A stretch of DNA of 64,000 nt from Flavobacteriaceae bacterium (GCA_947451525.1 CANFZM010000011.1:17350-81349), one strand, 5' to 3'; shown: positions 54,100-63,231, numbered from the stretch's first letter. Notes: generated by a model from the letters alone, not told the origin. Numbers and translations are program-made.

Positions 54100-54336
54100 A
54101 TGGATTTATCAACTCGAAAATTAAATTTCGTTCAAGATTTCCTTAAATTAAAGAGCGAAAAAGTGATATCTGAATTTGAAAAACTTTTAAAAGAAGAAAA
54201 CAAAAAGGATTTGGATATTAAGCCAATGTCTATTACTGATTTTCAAATAAGAATTGAAAAATCATTTGACGATTCGAAAAACGGAAAAATCACGGAAGTA
54301 AATGAATTAATTTCAGAGATTGAAAAATGGAGTTAA
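54100..54336 (+). CDS. Putative antitoxin of a type II toxin-antitoxin pair
   Basis: A 78-aa protein from the ATG at 54100; an in-frame TTG at 54082 would overlap the promoter box. It is charged and helical (KLNFVQDFLKLKSEKVISEFEKLLKEE), with a C-terminal part (MSITDFQIRIEKSFDDSKNG) like Bacteroidota antitoxins next to ParE/RelE toxins. It overlaps the toxin gene by 10 bases. Identification relies on the neighbour. Confidence 0.75.
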   Translation: MDLSTRKLNFVQDFLKLKSEKVISEFEKLLKEENKKDLDIKPMSITDFQIRIEKSFDDSKNGKITEVNELISEIEKWS

Positions 54337-54644
54337 CGATTTATTGGACTGCTTTTTCAAAAAATGAACTTAAAAACATTTTTAATTATTATAAAGAAGA
54401 AGCAGGTTTAAAAGTTGCGAAAAATTTGGTTAGTGGAATTGCAAAAGAAACACTCAAACTCAAAAAAAATCCAACTATTGGACAAAAAGAGGAGTTTTTA
54501 AAAAATCGTCCTGAAGAGTTTCGTTATTTAGTATATAAAAATTATAAAATTATTTATTTAATACATTCTGAGAAAAATACCATTGAGATATTTGATGTAT
54601 TTGACACCAGACAAAATCCATCAAAAATGGAACGAATTAAATAA
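54327..54644 (+). CDS. ParE/RelE-family toxin
   Basis: A 105-aa protein of the RelE/ParE toxin superfamily: ELTIYWTAFSKNELKNIFNYY at the start, VASGIAKETLKLKKNPTIGQ-type helix pair, then FRYLVYKNYKIIYLIHSEKNTIEIFDVFDTRQNPSKM, the usual C-terminal beta-sheet signature. The ParE (gyrase) and RelE (ribosome) targets cannot be told apart here. Its 3' end overlaps the convergent GH1 gene by 24 bases. Confidence 0.88.
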   Translation: MELTIYWTAFSKNELKNIFNYYKEEAGLKVAKNLVSGIAKETLKLKKNPTIGQKEEFLKNRPEEFRYLVYKNYKIIYLIHSEKNTIEIFDVFDTRQNPSKMERIK

Positions 54645-56033
54645 AAAATTTTTTGGACAACCTTTAATTTTAAAGAAACTATCTTCAATTTTCTGTTTAT
54701 TCCCAAGAAAATCCTTATACCACCACCCTGAATTTTTAACCGTTCTTTTCTTTGTTTCATAATCAATATGAATCAAACCAAAGCGTTGTTTAAACCCTTC
54801 TCCCCATTCAAAATTATCGGTGAGTGACCAAACAAAATAGCCCGAAAGTTTAGCACTTCCCGATTTTGCCTTTAAAACTTGTTTCAAATAGGATTTTAAG
54901 TAATTAATTCGTTTGTCATCTGCCACAATTCCATCAATAACCTCATCTGGAAAAGAGGCTCCATTTTCGGTAATCATTATTTTTTTTACCCCTTCATAAG
55001 CATCGTATTTGGTAATCATTTCGAAAATCGCTTCGGGGTAAACCTCCCAATCCATTGCGGTATAAAAAACTTTTCTTATATCGGCAGGAATAATTTTTGC
55101 CTTAATAAATGGCGTAAAAATAGAATAAGCAACTACCTCTCTAGTATAATTTTGAATTCCAATAAAATCAAATGTTACTTTCATTAAAGCAGCATCATTT
55201 GGCATGGTGTACTTCTTCACTTTTTTCAAAAAAGGAAGCGCATCTTCAGGATATCCTAACCCAAGCGAAGGCTCAATAAAAAGCCGATTGATTAAGGCAT
55301 CCACCCTAAACGCTGCTTTTTTATCTCGTATGGAACTAGAATGCGGAGTAACATACGAACAAGAAAAAGTAGTTCCTACCTGTGCTTTTGGGTCTATCTC
55401 TTTTATAGTATTGTAACCAATTGCTTGACATAAAACGGCATGGTGCATGGCTGGAATGAAATTCTTAAATCCTTTTTTGCCTGGAGCATGAACGCCAAGA
55501 AAATAACCGGCTCCAGTAAATACCATTGGTTCGTTGAGTACCATCCAATAGGTAACTTTATCTTTAAAAGCAGTAACACAAACCTTGACATATTCTTCAA
55601 ACCAGGACAAGACTTCTCTATTTACCCACCCTCCTTTTTTTTCTAGTGCCAGCGGAAGATCCCAATGGTATAGGGTGATGAAAGGTTGAATGTCCTTTTC
55701 TAAACAATAGTCAATTACGTTATGGTAAAAATCCAATCCTGCAGGATTCACTTCTCCGGTTCCGTTGGGTAAAATTCGACTCCAAGACAAGGAAAACCTA
55801 AAGTTAGGAATTCCCATTTGCTTTATTAAATCGATATCCGTTTTGTACTGATTATAAAAATCGGCTGCAACATAATGGTTGTCTTGGTTTAGAATTTTGT
55901 TTTTTTTAGTTACAAATTCATCCCAAATAGACAATCCTTTGCCATGGTGGTCATGAGCTCCTTCGGTCTGCACTGCCGAAGCAGAAATTCCCCAGATAAA
56001 ATCTTCTCCGAAATCTTCTTTTTTATAATTCAT
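54621..56033 (-). CDS. GH1 beta-glucosidase-like enzyme
   Basis: A 470-aa cytosolic family 1 glycoside hydrolase without signal peptide. Acid/base Glu168 lies in MVLNEPMVF and nucleophile Glu356 in IMITENGASF; GKGLSIWDEF and SLSWSRILPNG are also typical. It would cleave beta-glucosides such as cellobiose, gentiobiose or glycolipids. It is the third gene of an operon with a glycosyltransferase (2-base gap) and a metallophosphatase, so glycolipid turnover is possible. Its end overlaps the toxin gene by 24 bases, in the C-terminal tail CPKNFLFNSFHF. Confidence 0.92.
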   Translation of the reverse strand: MNYKKEDFGEDFIWGISASAVQTEGAHDHHGKGLSIWDEFVTKKNKILNQDNHYVAADFYNQYKTDIDLIKQMGIPNFRFSLSWSRILPNGTGEVNPAGLDFYHNVIDYCLEKDIQPFITLYHWDLPLALEKKGGWVNREVLSWFEEYVKVCVTAFKDKVTYWMVLNEPMVFTGAGYFLGVHAPGKKGFKNFIPAMHHAVLCQAIGYNTIKEIDPKAQVGTTFSCSYVTPHSSSIRDKKAAFRVDALINRLFIEPSLGLGYPEDALPFLKKVKKYTMPNDAALMKVTFDFIGIQNYTREVVAYSIFTPFIKAKIIPADIRKVFYTAMDWEVYPEAIFEMITKYDAYEGVKKIMITENGASFPDEVIDGIVADDKRINYLKSYLKQVLKAKSGSAKLSGYFVWSLTDNFEWGEGFKQRFGLIHIDYETKKRTVKNSGWWYKDFLGNKQKIEDSFFKIKGCPKNFLFNSFHF

Positions 56034-56035
56034 TA

Positions 56036-57076
56036 TTATTGAAAGAAGGTGTAATTATCCGATTCGTAATTGGTGTTAATTTTTTTATTTCCGGCATGAT
56101 TAGCAACAATTAAGGAAACAATTTCTTCGGTATTATCGGGATAATCAACGGTAACGATAGTATCCTCCTCCAGCCATTTTATTATTTTAGGAATGTTTTT
56201 ATTGCTTAATTTTTTTATTACAGCCACTCCCATTTCATGAAGCATTTGAGCATTATAGGCTTGCTCCAATTGTTTTTTCATGGGAATCACCATTAGTTTT
56301 TTCTTTAAAAACAGGGCTTCACTTGCGGTTCCAAAACCTGCATTGCACAAAACGCCTTCGGCAGAAGCCATGCTTTTTAAAAACAATTCCGTATCAATAG
56401 GTGTAATTCTAATATTTTTTATTTGAATCTCTTTTTTGCTGTTTTTTGAAAAAACCTGCCAATTAGTAGTAGGCATTTTCCGCAACCATTTTAGAATTTG
56501 ATTATCATCATACGATGGCAAATAAACCGTGTAATGACCTTCGTTAGTAGGTATTAATTCACGAACTTGTTTTCTTATTATAGGGGTGAAAATGGTTCCG
56601 TCCAATCGTTTAAAATGAAACCCATAATTGTAAGTAGTTGGCGCATAATTTTGCAATACTAACTTTCCTATAATATCATTTTTCTTGGGTTTAGGCGCAA
56701 GCGGATGCAATGTTGCTACTTGATTACTCAAGCCAATACATTCTTTTTTTGCCTTGATTGCTGCCCAGCAAGAAATTGGTTCAAAATCACTAATGATTAA
56801 ATCGTAGGGCTTTAGGTCGAGTTTTTTTATTTCCTTAATTAACTTGATGGAGTTGAGTTTCACGAAGGTTTTCCAAAAATCAACACCTCCTTTTTTTCCA
56901 AAAATAAAAGACAAACCTTTAAATCGGTATTTTACTTCAAATGGTAATTCGATATCCGATTGGATACCACTTACTAAAATATCCACTTCTCCTTTTTGTT
57001 GCAAATACGGAATTATTTCAATTGCTCTTGTAATATGACCATTTCCGGTGCCTTGAACAGCGTATAGAATTTTCAT
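56036..57076 (-). CDS. GT-B-fold glycosyltransferase (UDP-glycosyltransferase-like)
   Basis: A 346-aa protein with MKILYAVQGTGNGHITRAIEII at the start (the GxGHxxR motif of MGDG- and MurG-like enzymes) and VLCNAGFGTASEALFLKKKLMVIP in the C-terminal half, the nucleotide-sugar site. It resembles the Glyco_trans_1_3 family. It overlaps the metallophosphatase gene (TAATG) upstream and precedes GH1 by 2 bases. A membrane glycolipid product is an inference from this context. Confidence 0.85.
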   Translation of the reverse strand: MKILYAVQGTGNGHITRAIEIIPYLQQKGEVDILVSGIQSDIELPFEVKYRFKGLSFIFGKKGGVDFWKTFVKLNSIKLIKEIKKLDLKPYDLIISDFEPISCWAAIKAKKECIGLSNQVATLHPLAPKPKKNDIIGKLVLQNYAPTTYNYGFHFKRLDGTIFTPIIRKQVRELIPTNEGHYTVYLPSYDDNQILKWLRKMPTTNWQVFSKNSKKEIQIKNIRITPIDTELFLKSMASAEGVLCNAGFGTASEALFLKKKLMVIPMKKQLEQAYNAQMLHEMGVAVIKKLSNKNIPKIIKWLEEDTIVTVDYPDNTEEIVSLIVANHAGNKKINTNYESDNYTFFQ

Positions 57077-57951
57077 TATTTAAAGTTTAAAGAAGTTGCA
57101 ATATCTTTGGTTTGTAAAAAACCACCCAACATTTGTTCGAAAATTTGCTCGTTTTCCATTAATACTAAACCGTCCTCATTTTCATTAGTAGCATTTTTAT
57201 AATCGCTAGCATCGTATTTATACATGGTCCATTCTTTATTATTGTACTCTAAGGCAGTAAGATTTTCAATCCAATCTCCCGAATTTAAGTATTCCACTTG
57301 CCCATGTTCGGTTGTAATGGTTTTCATTTCTGGATGGTGAATATGACCACACAACACATAATCATAGCCATTTCGGATAGCAATATCGGCTGCGGTTTTT
57401 TCAAAATCATTTATAAATTTTACTGCCGACTTAACACTGTTTTTAATATTTTTAGATAAGGATATTTTACCCCTTCCCATTTTTACAGAAGCCCAATTAC
57501 AAAAAGCATTAATCAATATCAACAAATCATAGCCATGCGATCCTAAACGAGCCAACCATTTCGAATTTTGCATGGTCACATCAAATACATCCCCATGAAA
57601 AATCCAAACTTTTTTACCATCCAAATCTAAAACCAACTTGTTTTCAATACTTAATTTTCCCATTTTAAATCCTTCAAATTTTCGAAGCATTTCATCGTGA
57701 TTCCCTGTAATATAATAGACTTTTGTGCCTTTACTCACCCAATTGATTATTTTATGAACCACCTGCATGTGCGATTTTGGCCAATACCGTTTGCTAAACT
57801 GCCACATATCAATAATGTCCCCATTGAGGACTACAATTTTAGGTTTTACGCTATTCATATAGTTTAATAACTCTTTACTTTGGCATCCATAAGTTCCTAA
57901 ATGAATATCGGAAAGCACTAATAGATCAATTTTTCTCTTATTTTTTGACAT
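57076..57951 (-). CDS. Calcineurin-like metallophosphatase, LpxH-related
   Basis: A 291-aa metallophosphoesterase with the full metal-ligand series: LSDIHLGTYGC, LNGDIIDMWQF, TGNHDEML and CGHIHHPEM. The layout fits the UDP-2,3-diacylglucosamine diphosphatase (LpxH/LpxH2-like) branch, which releases lipid X for lipid A synthesis, but related phosphatases look similar. Its stop shares a base with the glycosyltransferase ATG, so they are coupled. I give no firm LpxH name because paralogues occur in Flavobacteria. Confidence 0.85.
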   Translation of the reverse strand: MSKNKRKIDLLVLSDIHLGTYGCQSKELLNYMNSVKPKIVVLNGDIIDMWQFSKRYWPKSHMQVVHKIINWVSKGTKVYYITGNHDEMLRKFEGFKMGKLSIENKLVLDLDGKKVWIFHGDVFDVTMQNSKWLARLGSHGYDLLILINAFCNWASVKMGRGKISLSKNIKNSVKSAVKFINDFEKTAADIAIRNGYDYVLCGHIHHPEMKTITTEHGQVEYLNSGDWIENLTALEYNNKEWTMYKYDASDYKNATNENEDGLVLMENEQIFEQMLGGFLQTKDIATSLNFK

Positions 57952-58295
57952 AATGAAAAGGGCTATTGGTATTAAAATGAATTAATACCAGGATTAAATT
58001 TGGATACTGCTGATTTTGGGAGGTTGTAAAACTTGTGCCGATTGAAATTCGCACAGGGGGAATTGAAAATAGAAAATAACGTGTACTGTTTCAAATATTC
58101 TATTTGTAATACTATTAATAATTAATAGTACTCAAAACTAATTATATACTAGGAAGAAGGTATTACCAAAATATTAATTTTAGGTTAAACTATAAGTAAT
58201 CTGGTTTGAGAATTAAATTCAAGTTTATCTTTTGTGCAAAAAAAATCCATTCAAAAACGGAATGGATTTTAAAATATCTAAAAAAAAGAAATTAT
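57952..58295. other. Intergenic region, 344 bases, with a 21-base palindrome
   Basis: It holds the palindrome TACTATTAATA-ATTAATAGTA at 58110-58130 and the terminator at 58242-58270. The rest is AT-rich without open frames. The palindrome could be an operator for the metallophosphatase operon, but nothing else supports this. Confidence 0.45.
58242..58270 (-). terminator. Terminator of the aminotransferase-family gene
   Basis: An 11-bp perfect stem (aaaatccattc, 58242-58252, with 58260-58270) and a 7-base loop, 26 bases after the stop at 58296, with A-tract on the plus strand giving T on the minus strand. Confidence 0.8.
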
Positions 58296-59558
58296 TTAAG
58301 CATCTAAATCTACTTTTGTAGCATCTGCAATTTCTTTATAGGTTCCGTTTACTAATTTTTCACGAATGATTTCGAAAGCGGTTAGTGTTTCGTCTATATC
58401 TGCTAGGGTGTGTGAAGCAGTTGGAATCATACGCAATAAGATAATTCCTTTAGGAATTACTGGGTAGATTACAATAGATAAGAAAATACCGTAGTTTTCT
58501 CTTAAATCATTCACCATTACCATTGCTTCTGGCACACTTCCTTCTAAATAAACTGGTGTTACACAAGTATTGGTATCGCCAATATTGAAACCTTTAGCAC
58601 GCAATCCGCCTTGAAGAGCATTTACATTTTCCCAAAGTTTGTCTTTCAATTCGGAGGATTTACGCAACAATTCCAAACGCTTCAATGAACCAATAGTTTG
58701 AATCATTGGTAACGCTTTGGCAAACATTTGAGAACGTAAATTGTATTTTAAATAATCAATAATGTCTTTATCTGCTGCTACAAAAGCACCAATATTAGCC
58801 ATAGATTTTGCAAAAGTAGAGAAGTACACATCAATATCGTCTTGAACGCCTTGCTCCTCACCTGCTCCAGCCCCTGTTGCTCCAAGAGTACCAAAACCGT
58901 GTGCATCATCTACTAATAATCGGAAATTGTATTTCTTTTTCATTTCTACAATTTCTTTCAACTTTCCTTGTTGCCCGCGCATTCCAAAAACACCTTCGGT
59001 GATGAAAAGAATTCCACCTCCTTGTTCGGTAGCCAATTTAGTAGCACGTTGCAGGTTTTTCTCCATGCTTTCAATGTCGTTATGGCGGTAGGTGAAACGT
59101 TTCCCACTATGCAAACGAACCCCATCAATAATACAAGCGTGTGCATCTACATCGTAAACAATTACATCATTACGAGTAACTAAGGCATCAATAATGGATA
59201 GAATTCCTTGGTATCCAAAATTCAGTAAATAGGCCGATTCTTTCATTACAAAAGCAGCCAATTCTTCTTCTAATTGTTCGTGGTATTTAGTGTGTCCACT
59301 CATCATACGTGCTCCCATTGGGTAAGCAGCGCCATATTCAATTGCAGCATCGGCATCGGCTTTACGCACTTCAGGATGGTTTGCAAGACCTAAATAGTCG
59401 TTCAAACTCCAGTTTAAAATATCTTTTCCTTGAAATTGCATTCTTGGCCCTAATTCTCCTTCTAGTTTAGGAAATACAAAATATCCTTCGGCTTGAGAAG
59501 CCCATTTTCCTAGAGGTCCTTTATTGTTTTGAATTCTTTCAAATAAATCTTTTACCAT
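58296..59558 (-). CDS. PLP-dependent acyltransferase: capnine (cysteate-fatty acyl transferase) or serine palmitoyltransferase-like
   Basis: A 420-aa alpha-oxoamine synthase (KBL/BioF/SPT family) that joins an amino acid and an acyl-CoA or acyl-ACP. PLP-binding Lys251 is in STFAKSMANIGAF; DDAHGFG (217-223) and the stacking His140 in YDVDAHACIID are present. ALNNYLGL-type NDYLGLANHP is typical. In Flavobacterium johnsoniae a close homologue makes capnine, the sulfonolipid base needed for efficient gliding; serine palmitoyltransferase is the other option. A single-gene unit with promoter box (59592-59585) and terminator. Confidence 0.85.
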   Translation of the reverse strand: MVKDLFERIQNNKGPLGKWASQAEGYFVFPKLEGELGPRMQFQGKDILNWSLNDYLGLANHPEVRKADADAAIEYGAAYPMGARMMSGHTKYHEQLEEELAAFVMKESAYLLNFGYQGILSIIDALVTRNDVIVYDVDAHACIIDGVRLHSGKRFTYRHNDIESMEKNLQRATKLATEQGGGILFITEGVFGMRGQQGKLKEIVEMKKKYNFRLLVDDAHGFGTLGATGAGAGEEQGVQDDIDVYFSTFAKSMANIGAFVAADKDIIDYLKYNLRSQMFAKALPMIQTIGSLKRLELLRKSSELKDKLWENVNALQGGLRAKGFNIGDTNTCVTPVYLEGSVPEAMVMVNDLRENYGIFLSIVIYPVIPKGIILLRMIPTASHTLADIDETLTAFEIIREKLVNGTYKEIADATKVDLDA

Positions 59559-59584
59559 GATAAATAAGTTGTTAAAAAACGATG

Positions 59585-59592
59585 CAAAAGTA
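59585..59592 (-). promoter_or_regulatory. Probable -7 box for the acyltransferase gene
   Basis: CAAAAGTA reads TACTTTTG on the minus strand, a full TAnnTTTG match, 27 bases before the start at 59558. Confidence 0.55.
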
Positions 59593-59698
59593 GTAATAAA
59601 AATAATTTTTTGACCTTTATTTGATAACTAATCTGCATAAAGTTTCGTTAAATCCTGCATTTTAAGTAACCAATAAGTCTCAATAAACAAAAATGTAC

Positions 59699-59706
59699 TA
59701 TTTTTG
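59699..59706 (+). promoter_or_regulatory. Probable -7 box for the 423-aa T9SS protein
   Basis: TATTTTTG fits TAnnTTTG, 29 bases before the ATG at 59736. Confidence 0.5.
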
Positions 59707-59735
59707 TGGGTTGCCATTAATAAAAAACAATCTAA

Positions 59736-61007
59736 ATGAAATTACCTAAATCAACTTTATTACTATTTATACTCGGCGTTACTACTTCTAGTTTTGCCCA
59801 AAATAAAATACTTTTTAACGCAACTAAAGCCGAAATGTGCAGCAATGCCGATTGGATTATTGATGCCGATGTTCATAATATTTATTTTTCAGGCTCTACC
59901 CATTTACCCTATGCAAGCGGATCTGGAGGACAATCTAATCCGCAAAGAATTCCAACTCCGCCACAATCGGGAATTACTTCCACAACACCTGAAACTTATT
60001 GGGATGGCGGTATCTCTGCTATAGCAGTTGATTGTGCCAAACAAGGATATTCCGTAGAAACGTTACCCTTTAATGGTGCTATAACTTATGGCAGTAGTAC
60101 AAATGTTCAAGACTTAAGTAACTATAAAGTATTTGTAGTAGACGAGCCTAATATTTTATTTACAACTGCGGAAAAAACTGCAATAATGAATTTTATTGCT
60201 AACGGCGGTGGATTGATGATGGTTTCGGATCATACAATTTCCGATAGAAATAATGATGGTTTCGATTCTCCTATGGTCTGGAATGACTTACTGACTAACA
60301 ATTCGGTTCAAAATAACCCTTTTGGGATATCTTATGATTTGGCGGATTTCTCTGGTAGTTCAACTTCTTTTGCTGCTTTAACTACAATAAGTCCTTATTA
60401 TTCTATTCTACACGGAACCTTTGGAAATCCAACACAAGTGCAATGGGCTAATGGAACTTCAATGACTCTAAGCACTACTGCTAATAGTTCGGTTAAAGGA
60501 ATAGTTTTTAAATCGGGTTCCAGTACAACAGGAACTACCAATGTATTAGCCGCTGCTGCAACTTTTCAAAGCGGGAAAGTATTTGCTTTTGGAGATAGTT
60601 CTCCGTTTGATGATGGCACTGGAGACCCTGGCGATACTTTATATAATGGATATTTTACAGATGCTAATGGAAACCACCAAAAATTAATTATGAATGCTAT
60701 GATTTGGTTAATGACTCCTTCATTAGATAATAAAGAAAATGTTTTTGATAAATCTAATTTTACTATTGCACCAAATCCTATTCAAGACAAACAAATTCAT
60801 TTTACTTTTTCATTAGAAGAAGCACAAACTACTACGGTTTTTCTTTACGATACTTTAGGAAGATTAGTAAAAGAACAAAGATTAAACAATCTAAATACTG
60901 GCGTTAATTATCAAAATTTAGATGTAAGTGATTTACAAACTGGTCTTTATATTTGTAAATTATCAACTGCTAATTCAAACAAAAGTCTTCAAGTAATAAT
61001 AAAGTAG
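59736..61007 (+). CDS. Secreted protein with glutamine-amidotransferase-like fold and T9SS sorting domain
   Basis: A 423-aa protein: signal peptide (MKLPKSTLLLFILGVTTSSFAQ), an alpha/beta domain (about 24-330) with segments like NFIANGGGLMMVSDHTISDR and SGKVFAFGDSSPFDDG that recall ThuA/DUF4350-type amidotransferase-like folds, and a T9SS sorting domain (about 345-423, IAPNPIQDKQIHF). No Cys-His-Glu triad is evident, so enzyme activity is uncertain. Single-gene unit with terminator. Confidence 0.72.
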   Translation: MKLPKSTLLLFILGVTTSSFAQNKILFNATKAEMCSNADWIIDADVHNIYFSGSTHLPYASGSGGQSNPQRIPTPPQSGITSTTPETYWDGGISAIAVDCAKQGYSVETLPFNGAITYGSSTNVQDLSNYKVFVVDEPNILFTTAEKTAIMNFIANGGGLMMVSDHTISDRNNDGFDSPMVWNDLLTNNSVQNNPFGISYDLADFSGSSTSFAALTTISPYYSILHGTFGNPTQVQWANGTSMTLSTTANSSVKGIVFKSGSSTTGTTNVLAAAATFQSGKVFAFGDSSPFDDGTGDPGDTLYNGYFTDANGNHQKLIMNAMIWLMTPSLDNKENVFDKSNFTIAPNPIQDKQIHFTFSLEEAQTTTVFLYDTLGRLVKEQRLNNLNTGVNYQNLDVSDLQTGLYICKLSTANSNKSLQVIIK

Positions 61008-61040
61008 TTATTTTATTATAATCTCTTTTCTAATAAAGTC

Positions 61041-61080
61041 AACCATCTCCTAACAAAATTGGAGATGGTTTTTGTTTTTT
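61041..61080 (+). terminator. Terminator of the 423-aa T9SS protein gene
   Basis: A 10-bp perfect stem (aaccatctcc, 61041-61050, with 61061-61070), 10-base loop and T-rich tail, 34 bases after the stop. Confidence 0.85.
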
Positions 61081-61197
61081 ATACTAAAGAAGAATTTCAA
61101 ATAATTATATACTTGTTGAATTTTTAAAATCTTTTACACTTTGTGTTTAATTAATTTAATTAAACAGTTTTTTTTTTAGAAATAGTTACATTTACTT

Positions 61198-61229
61198 TTT
61201 GATTATTAGTATTTGTAACTTTAAATTTG
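61198..61229 (+). promoter_or_regulatory. Promoter of the DUF4369/thioredoxin gene
   Basis: TTTG at 61198-61201 and TAAATTTG at 61222-61229 are 20 bases apart, fitting the Bacteroidota -33/-7 pair. The leader to the start codon is about 75 bases. Confidence 0.6.
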
Positions 61230-61303
61230 TGAAAATTATTTGAGAAACTAAATCTTTCTTATTTTAAGTTACCTATATATAATATCGTTTAATGAATTTG
61301 TTT

Positions 61304-62821
61304 ATGAAAAAAATTATCTTGGCTTTTGGCTTTTGTTTGTCGGTGTATTTTGCTTCTGCTCAATCGGGATATAACATCACTATTAATCTAAAGAATTGTA
61401 AGGACACTATTGCATTTCTTACTTATTACCAATTTGATAAAACATTAATTAAAGACACTTGTACTTCTATAAAAAATGGAAGAATTGTTTTTAAAGGTAA
61501 AAAGCAATTGGATAAAGGAATTTATTCGTTAGTGAGCCAACAAAAATCTATCTATTTTGATTTTTTTATTGATGACCAAACTCAAACTTTAGAATTGCAA
61601 AATGATTTAGATGCAAATAATATAGAAGGTTTGAGTGCCGTTAATTCTCCTCATGAAAACGTTTTTATAGATTATTTAAAATTCATTAATAAACAAAATA
61701 CTGACTTTCAACTGTATCGAAATACATCGGTTATTAAAACCAAGAAAGATTCTTTGCTTTTAAACGATAAACAAAGAGAGTTAGAACAAAGAATTCAAGA
61801 ATACGAACAAAATTTTTTAACAAAAAATAAATCGACCTTTATTGCAGATGTTTTGAATTTGAAAATGGAAAAGGTTTTGAAAGATATTCCAAAAGCGTCC
61901 AACGGAAGACCAGATAGTTTATTGGTATATAAATACTACAAAAAACACTATTGGGATAATGTAGATTTTCAAGACGATGGCACTATGCGTAATCCATTTT
62001 TTTATCCAAAATTAAAAAAGTACTTCGAATCGGTAATTATTGCAAATCCAGACTCTGTTAATGTAGAAGTAGATCGTATTTTGGATAAAACAAAACAAAG
62101 TAGTTTACTCTATAAAATTATGTTATCGCATTTAATTTATACTTATGAAACATCCAATAGAATGGGGTTTGACAAGGTTTTTGTTCACATTGCAGATCGT
62201 TATTTCAAAACAGGCAAGGCAGTTGGAATTTATGATGATGAAACTGTTGTAGAAAGAATTATTAAAAGAGCCAATCTATTACGTCCGCTGTTAATTGGTT
62301 CAGCAGCACCCGATTTATCGATGATAAAAGCAGAGGATTTTGAAACTGTAAAAAAAATGGGATTTGAAGCAGCTAAAACAAGTGAGGAGGTAACTAAAAT
62401 TTATTATTCTAATGCGGATGCATTAAATAAAATGTTTTCCCATCTTTATTCGGTAAGTGCAGATTTTATTGTTTTAGTTTTTTGGGATGTAGATTGTGGG
62501 CATTGCCAAAAAGAAATTCCAAAGTTAATTGATTTATACAACGAACTAAAAAAAGATAAAAAAGACGTAAAAGTATATAGTGTTTACACTTTGCATGAAG
62601 GGGATAAATATTTAAAATACATTGCAGAAAAAGGTCTTAACGATTGGATTAATGTATATGATGGTGCACATCTTAATAACGTAATTAATAAATATGATGT
62701 TTTTTCAACTCCTGTAATTTATGTTTTAGATAAAAATAAAATCATAAAAGCCAAACGAATTGGAGTGGAACAAATTAAGGATGTTATCAAAGAAATGGAA
62801 CTTGAATATAAACTAAAGTAA
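61304..62821 (+). CDS. Exported DUF4369/thioredoxin-like protein
   Basis: A 505-aa protein from the preferred ATG at 61304 (MKKIILAFGFCLSVYFASAQ, a signal peptide); an in-frame ATG at 61292 is four codons upstream. The N-terminal domain (about 25-130: NITINLKNCKDTIAFLTYYQFDKTLI) fits DUF4369, the middle (about 130-380) is a helical DUF5106-like part, and the C-terminal 120 residues are a thioredoxin fold with CGHC in FWDVDCGHCQKEIPKL. It is probably a periplasmic thiol-disulfide protein. Such proteins are numerous in Bacteroidota and their partners are mostly unknown. Confidence 0.85.
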   Translation: MKKIILAFGFCLSVYFASAQSGYNITINLKNCKDTIAFLTYYQFDKTLIKDTCTSIKNGRIVFKGKKQLDKGIYSLVSQQKSIYFDFFIDDQTQTLELQNDLDANNIEGLSAVNSPHENVFIDYLKFINKQNTDFQLYRNTSVIKTKKDSLLLNDKQRELEQRIQEYEQNFLTKNKSTFIADVLNLKMEKVLKDIPKASNGRPDSLLVYKYYKKHYWDNVDFQDDGTMRNPFFYPKLKKYFESVIIANPDSVNVEVDRILDKTKQSSLLYKIMLSHLIYTYETSNRMGFDKVFVHIADRYFKTGKAVGIYDDETVVERIIKRANLLRPLLIGSAAPDLSMIKAEDFETVKKMGFEAAKTSEEVTKIYYSNADALNKMFSHLYSVSADFIVLVFWDVDCGHCQKEIPKLIDLYNELKKDKKDVKVYSVYTLHEGDKYLKYIAEKGLNDWINVYDGAHLNNVINKYDVFSTPVIYVLDKNKIIKAKRIGVEQIKDVIKEMELEYKLK

Positions 62822-62848
62822 ATTAAAGATTAGGAATTGACTTTTTAA

Positions 62849-62876
62849 GGGCACTATCCTAAAAAGTGTGTAAGTT
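62849..62876. mobile_element. Possible solitary insertion-sequence end (IS256-like relic)
   Basis: The stretch gggcactatcctaaaaagtgtgtaagtt resembles, from memory, terminal inverted repeats of IS256-type elements (ends with ...aaaagtgtgtaa...). No transposase frame or second end is seen nearby, so it would be a remnant. Confidence 0.35.
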
Positions 62877-62877
62877 A

Positions 62878-62927
62878 AAAAATATAGGGGTTCAACTTTT
62901 TAATTAAAGTTGAACCCCTATATTTTT
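62878..62927. terminator. 22-bp perfect hairpin behind the DUF4369/thioredoxin gene
   Basis: Arms 62878-62899 and 62906-62927 are perfectly complementary with a 6-base loop and A/T-rich flanks. It can act as a terminator in both directions; it directly abuts the IS-end-like stretch, so it may be part of a mobile element. Confidence 0.65.
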
Positions 62928-63231
62928 ATACCTAGTTATACTTTCTTTGTATTTAGTTCTACTTAGAATTACTGCTTACTCTTCCGCTTGAAGCTCTAAA
63001 TATTTTAAAAAAAGCACTTTTCCTTTACGCCTGATGTTCTAAACACTTTGAAAAATACTTGTTCCAATTATTAAATTGAGAGTTTTTAACACCTAATAAA
63101 AACTAATACTAAACCTATAAAATTTTATCAAATTTTAAAACTATTACCTTTATCTCACACAAAGATAAATCATTGAATAGAACTATTTTTTATTGAAATT
63201 AATATAAGAATGTAATAATTCATTTATACGT

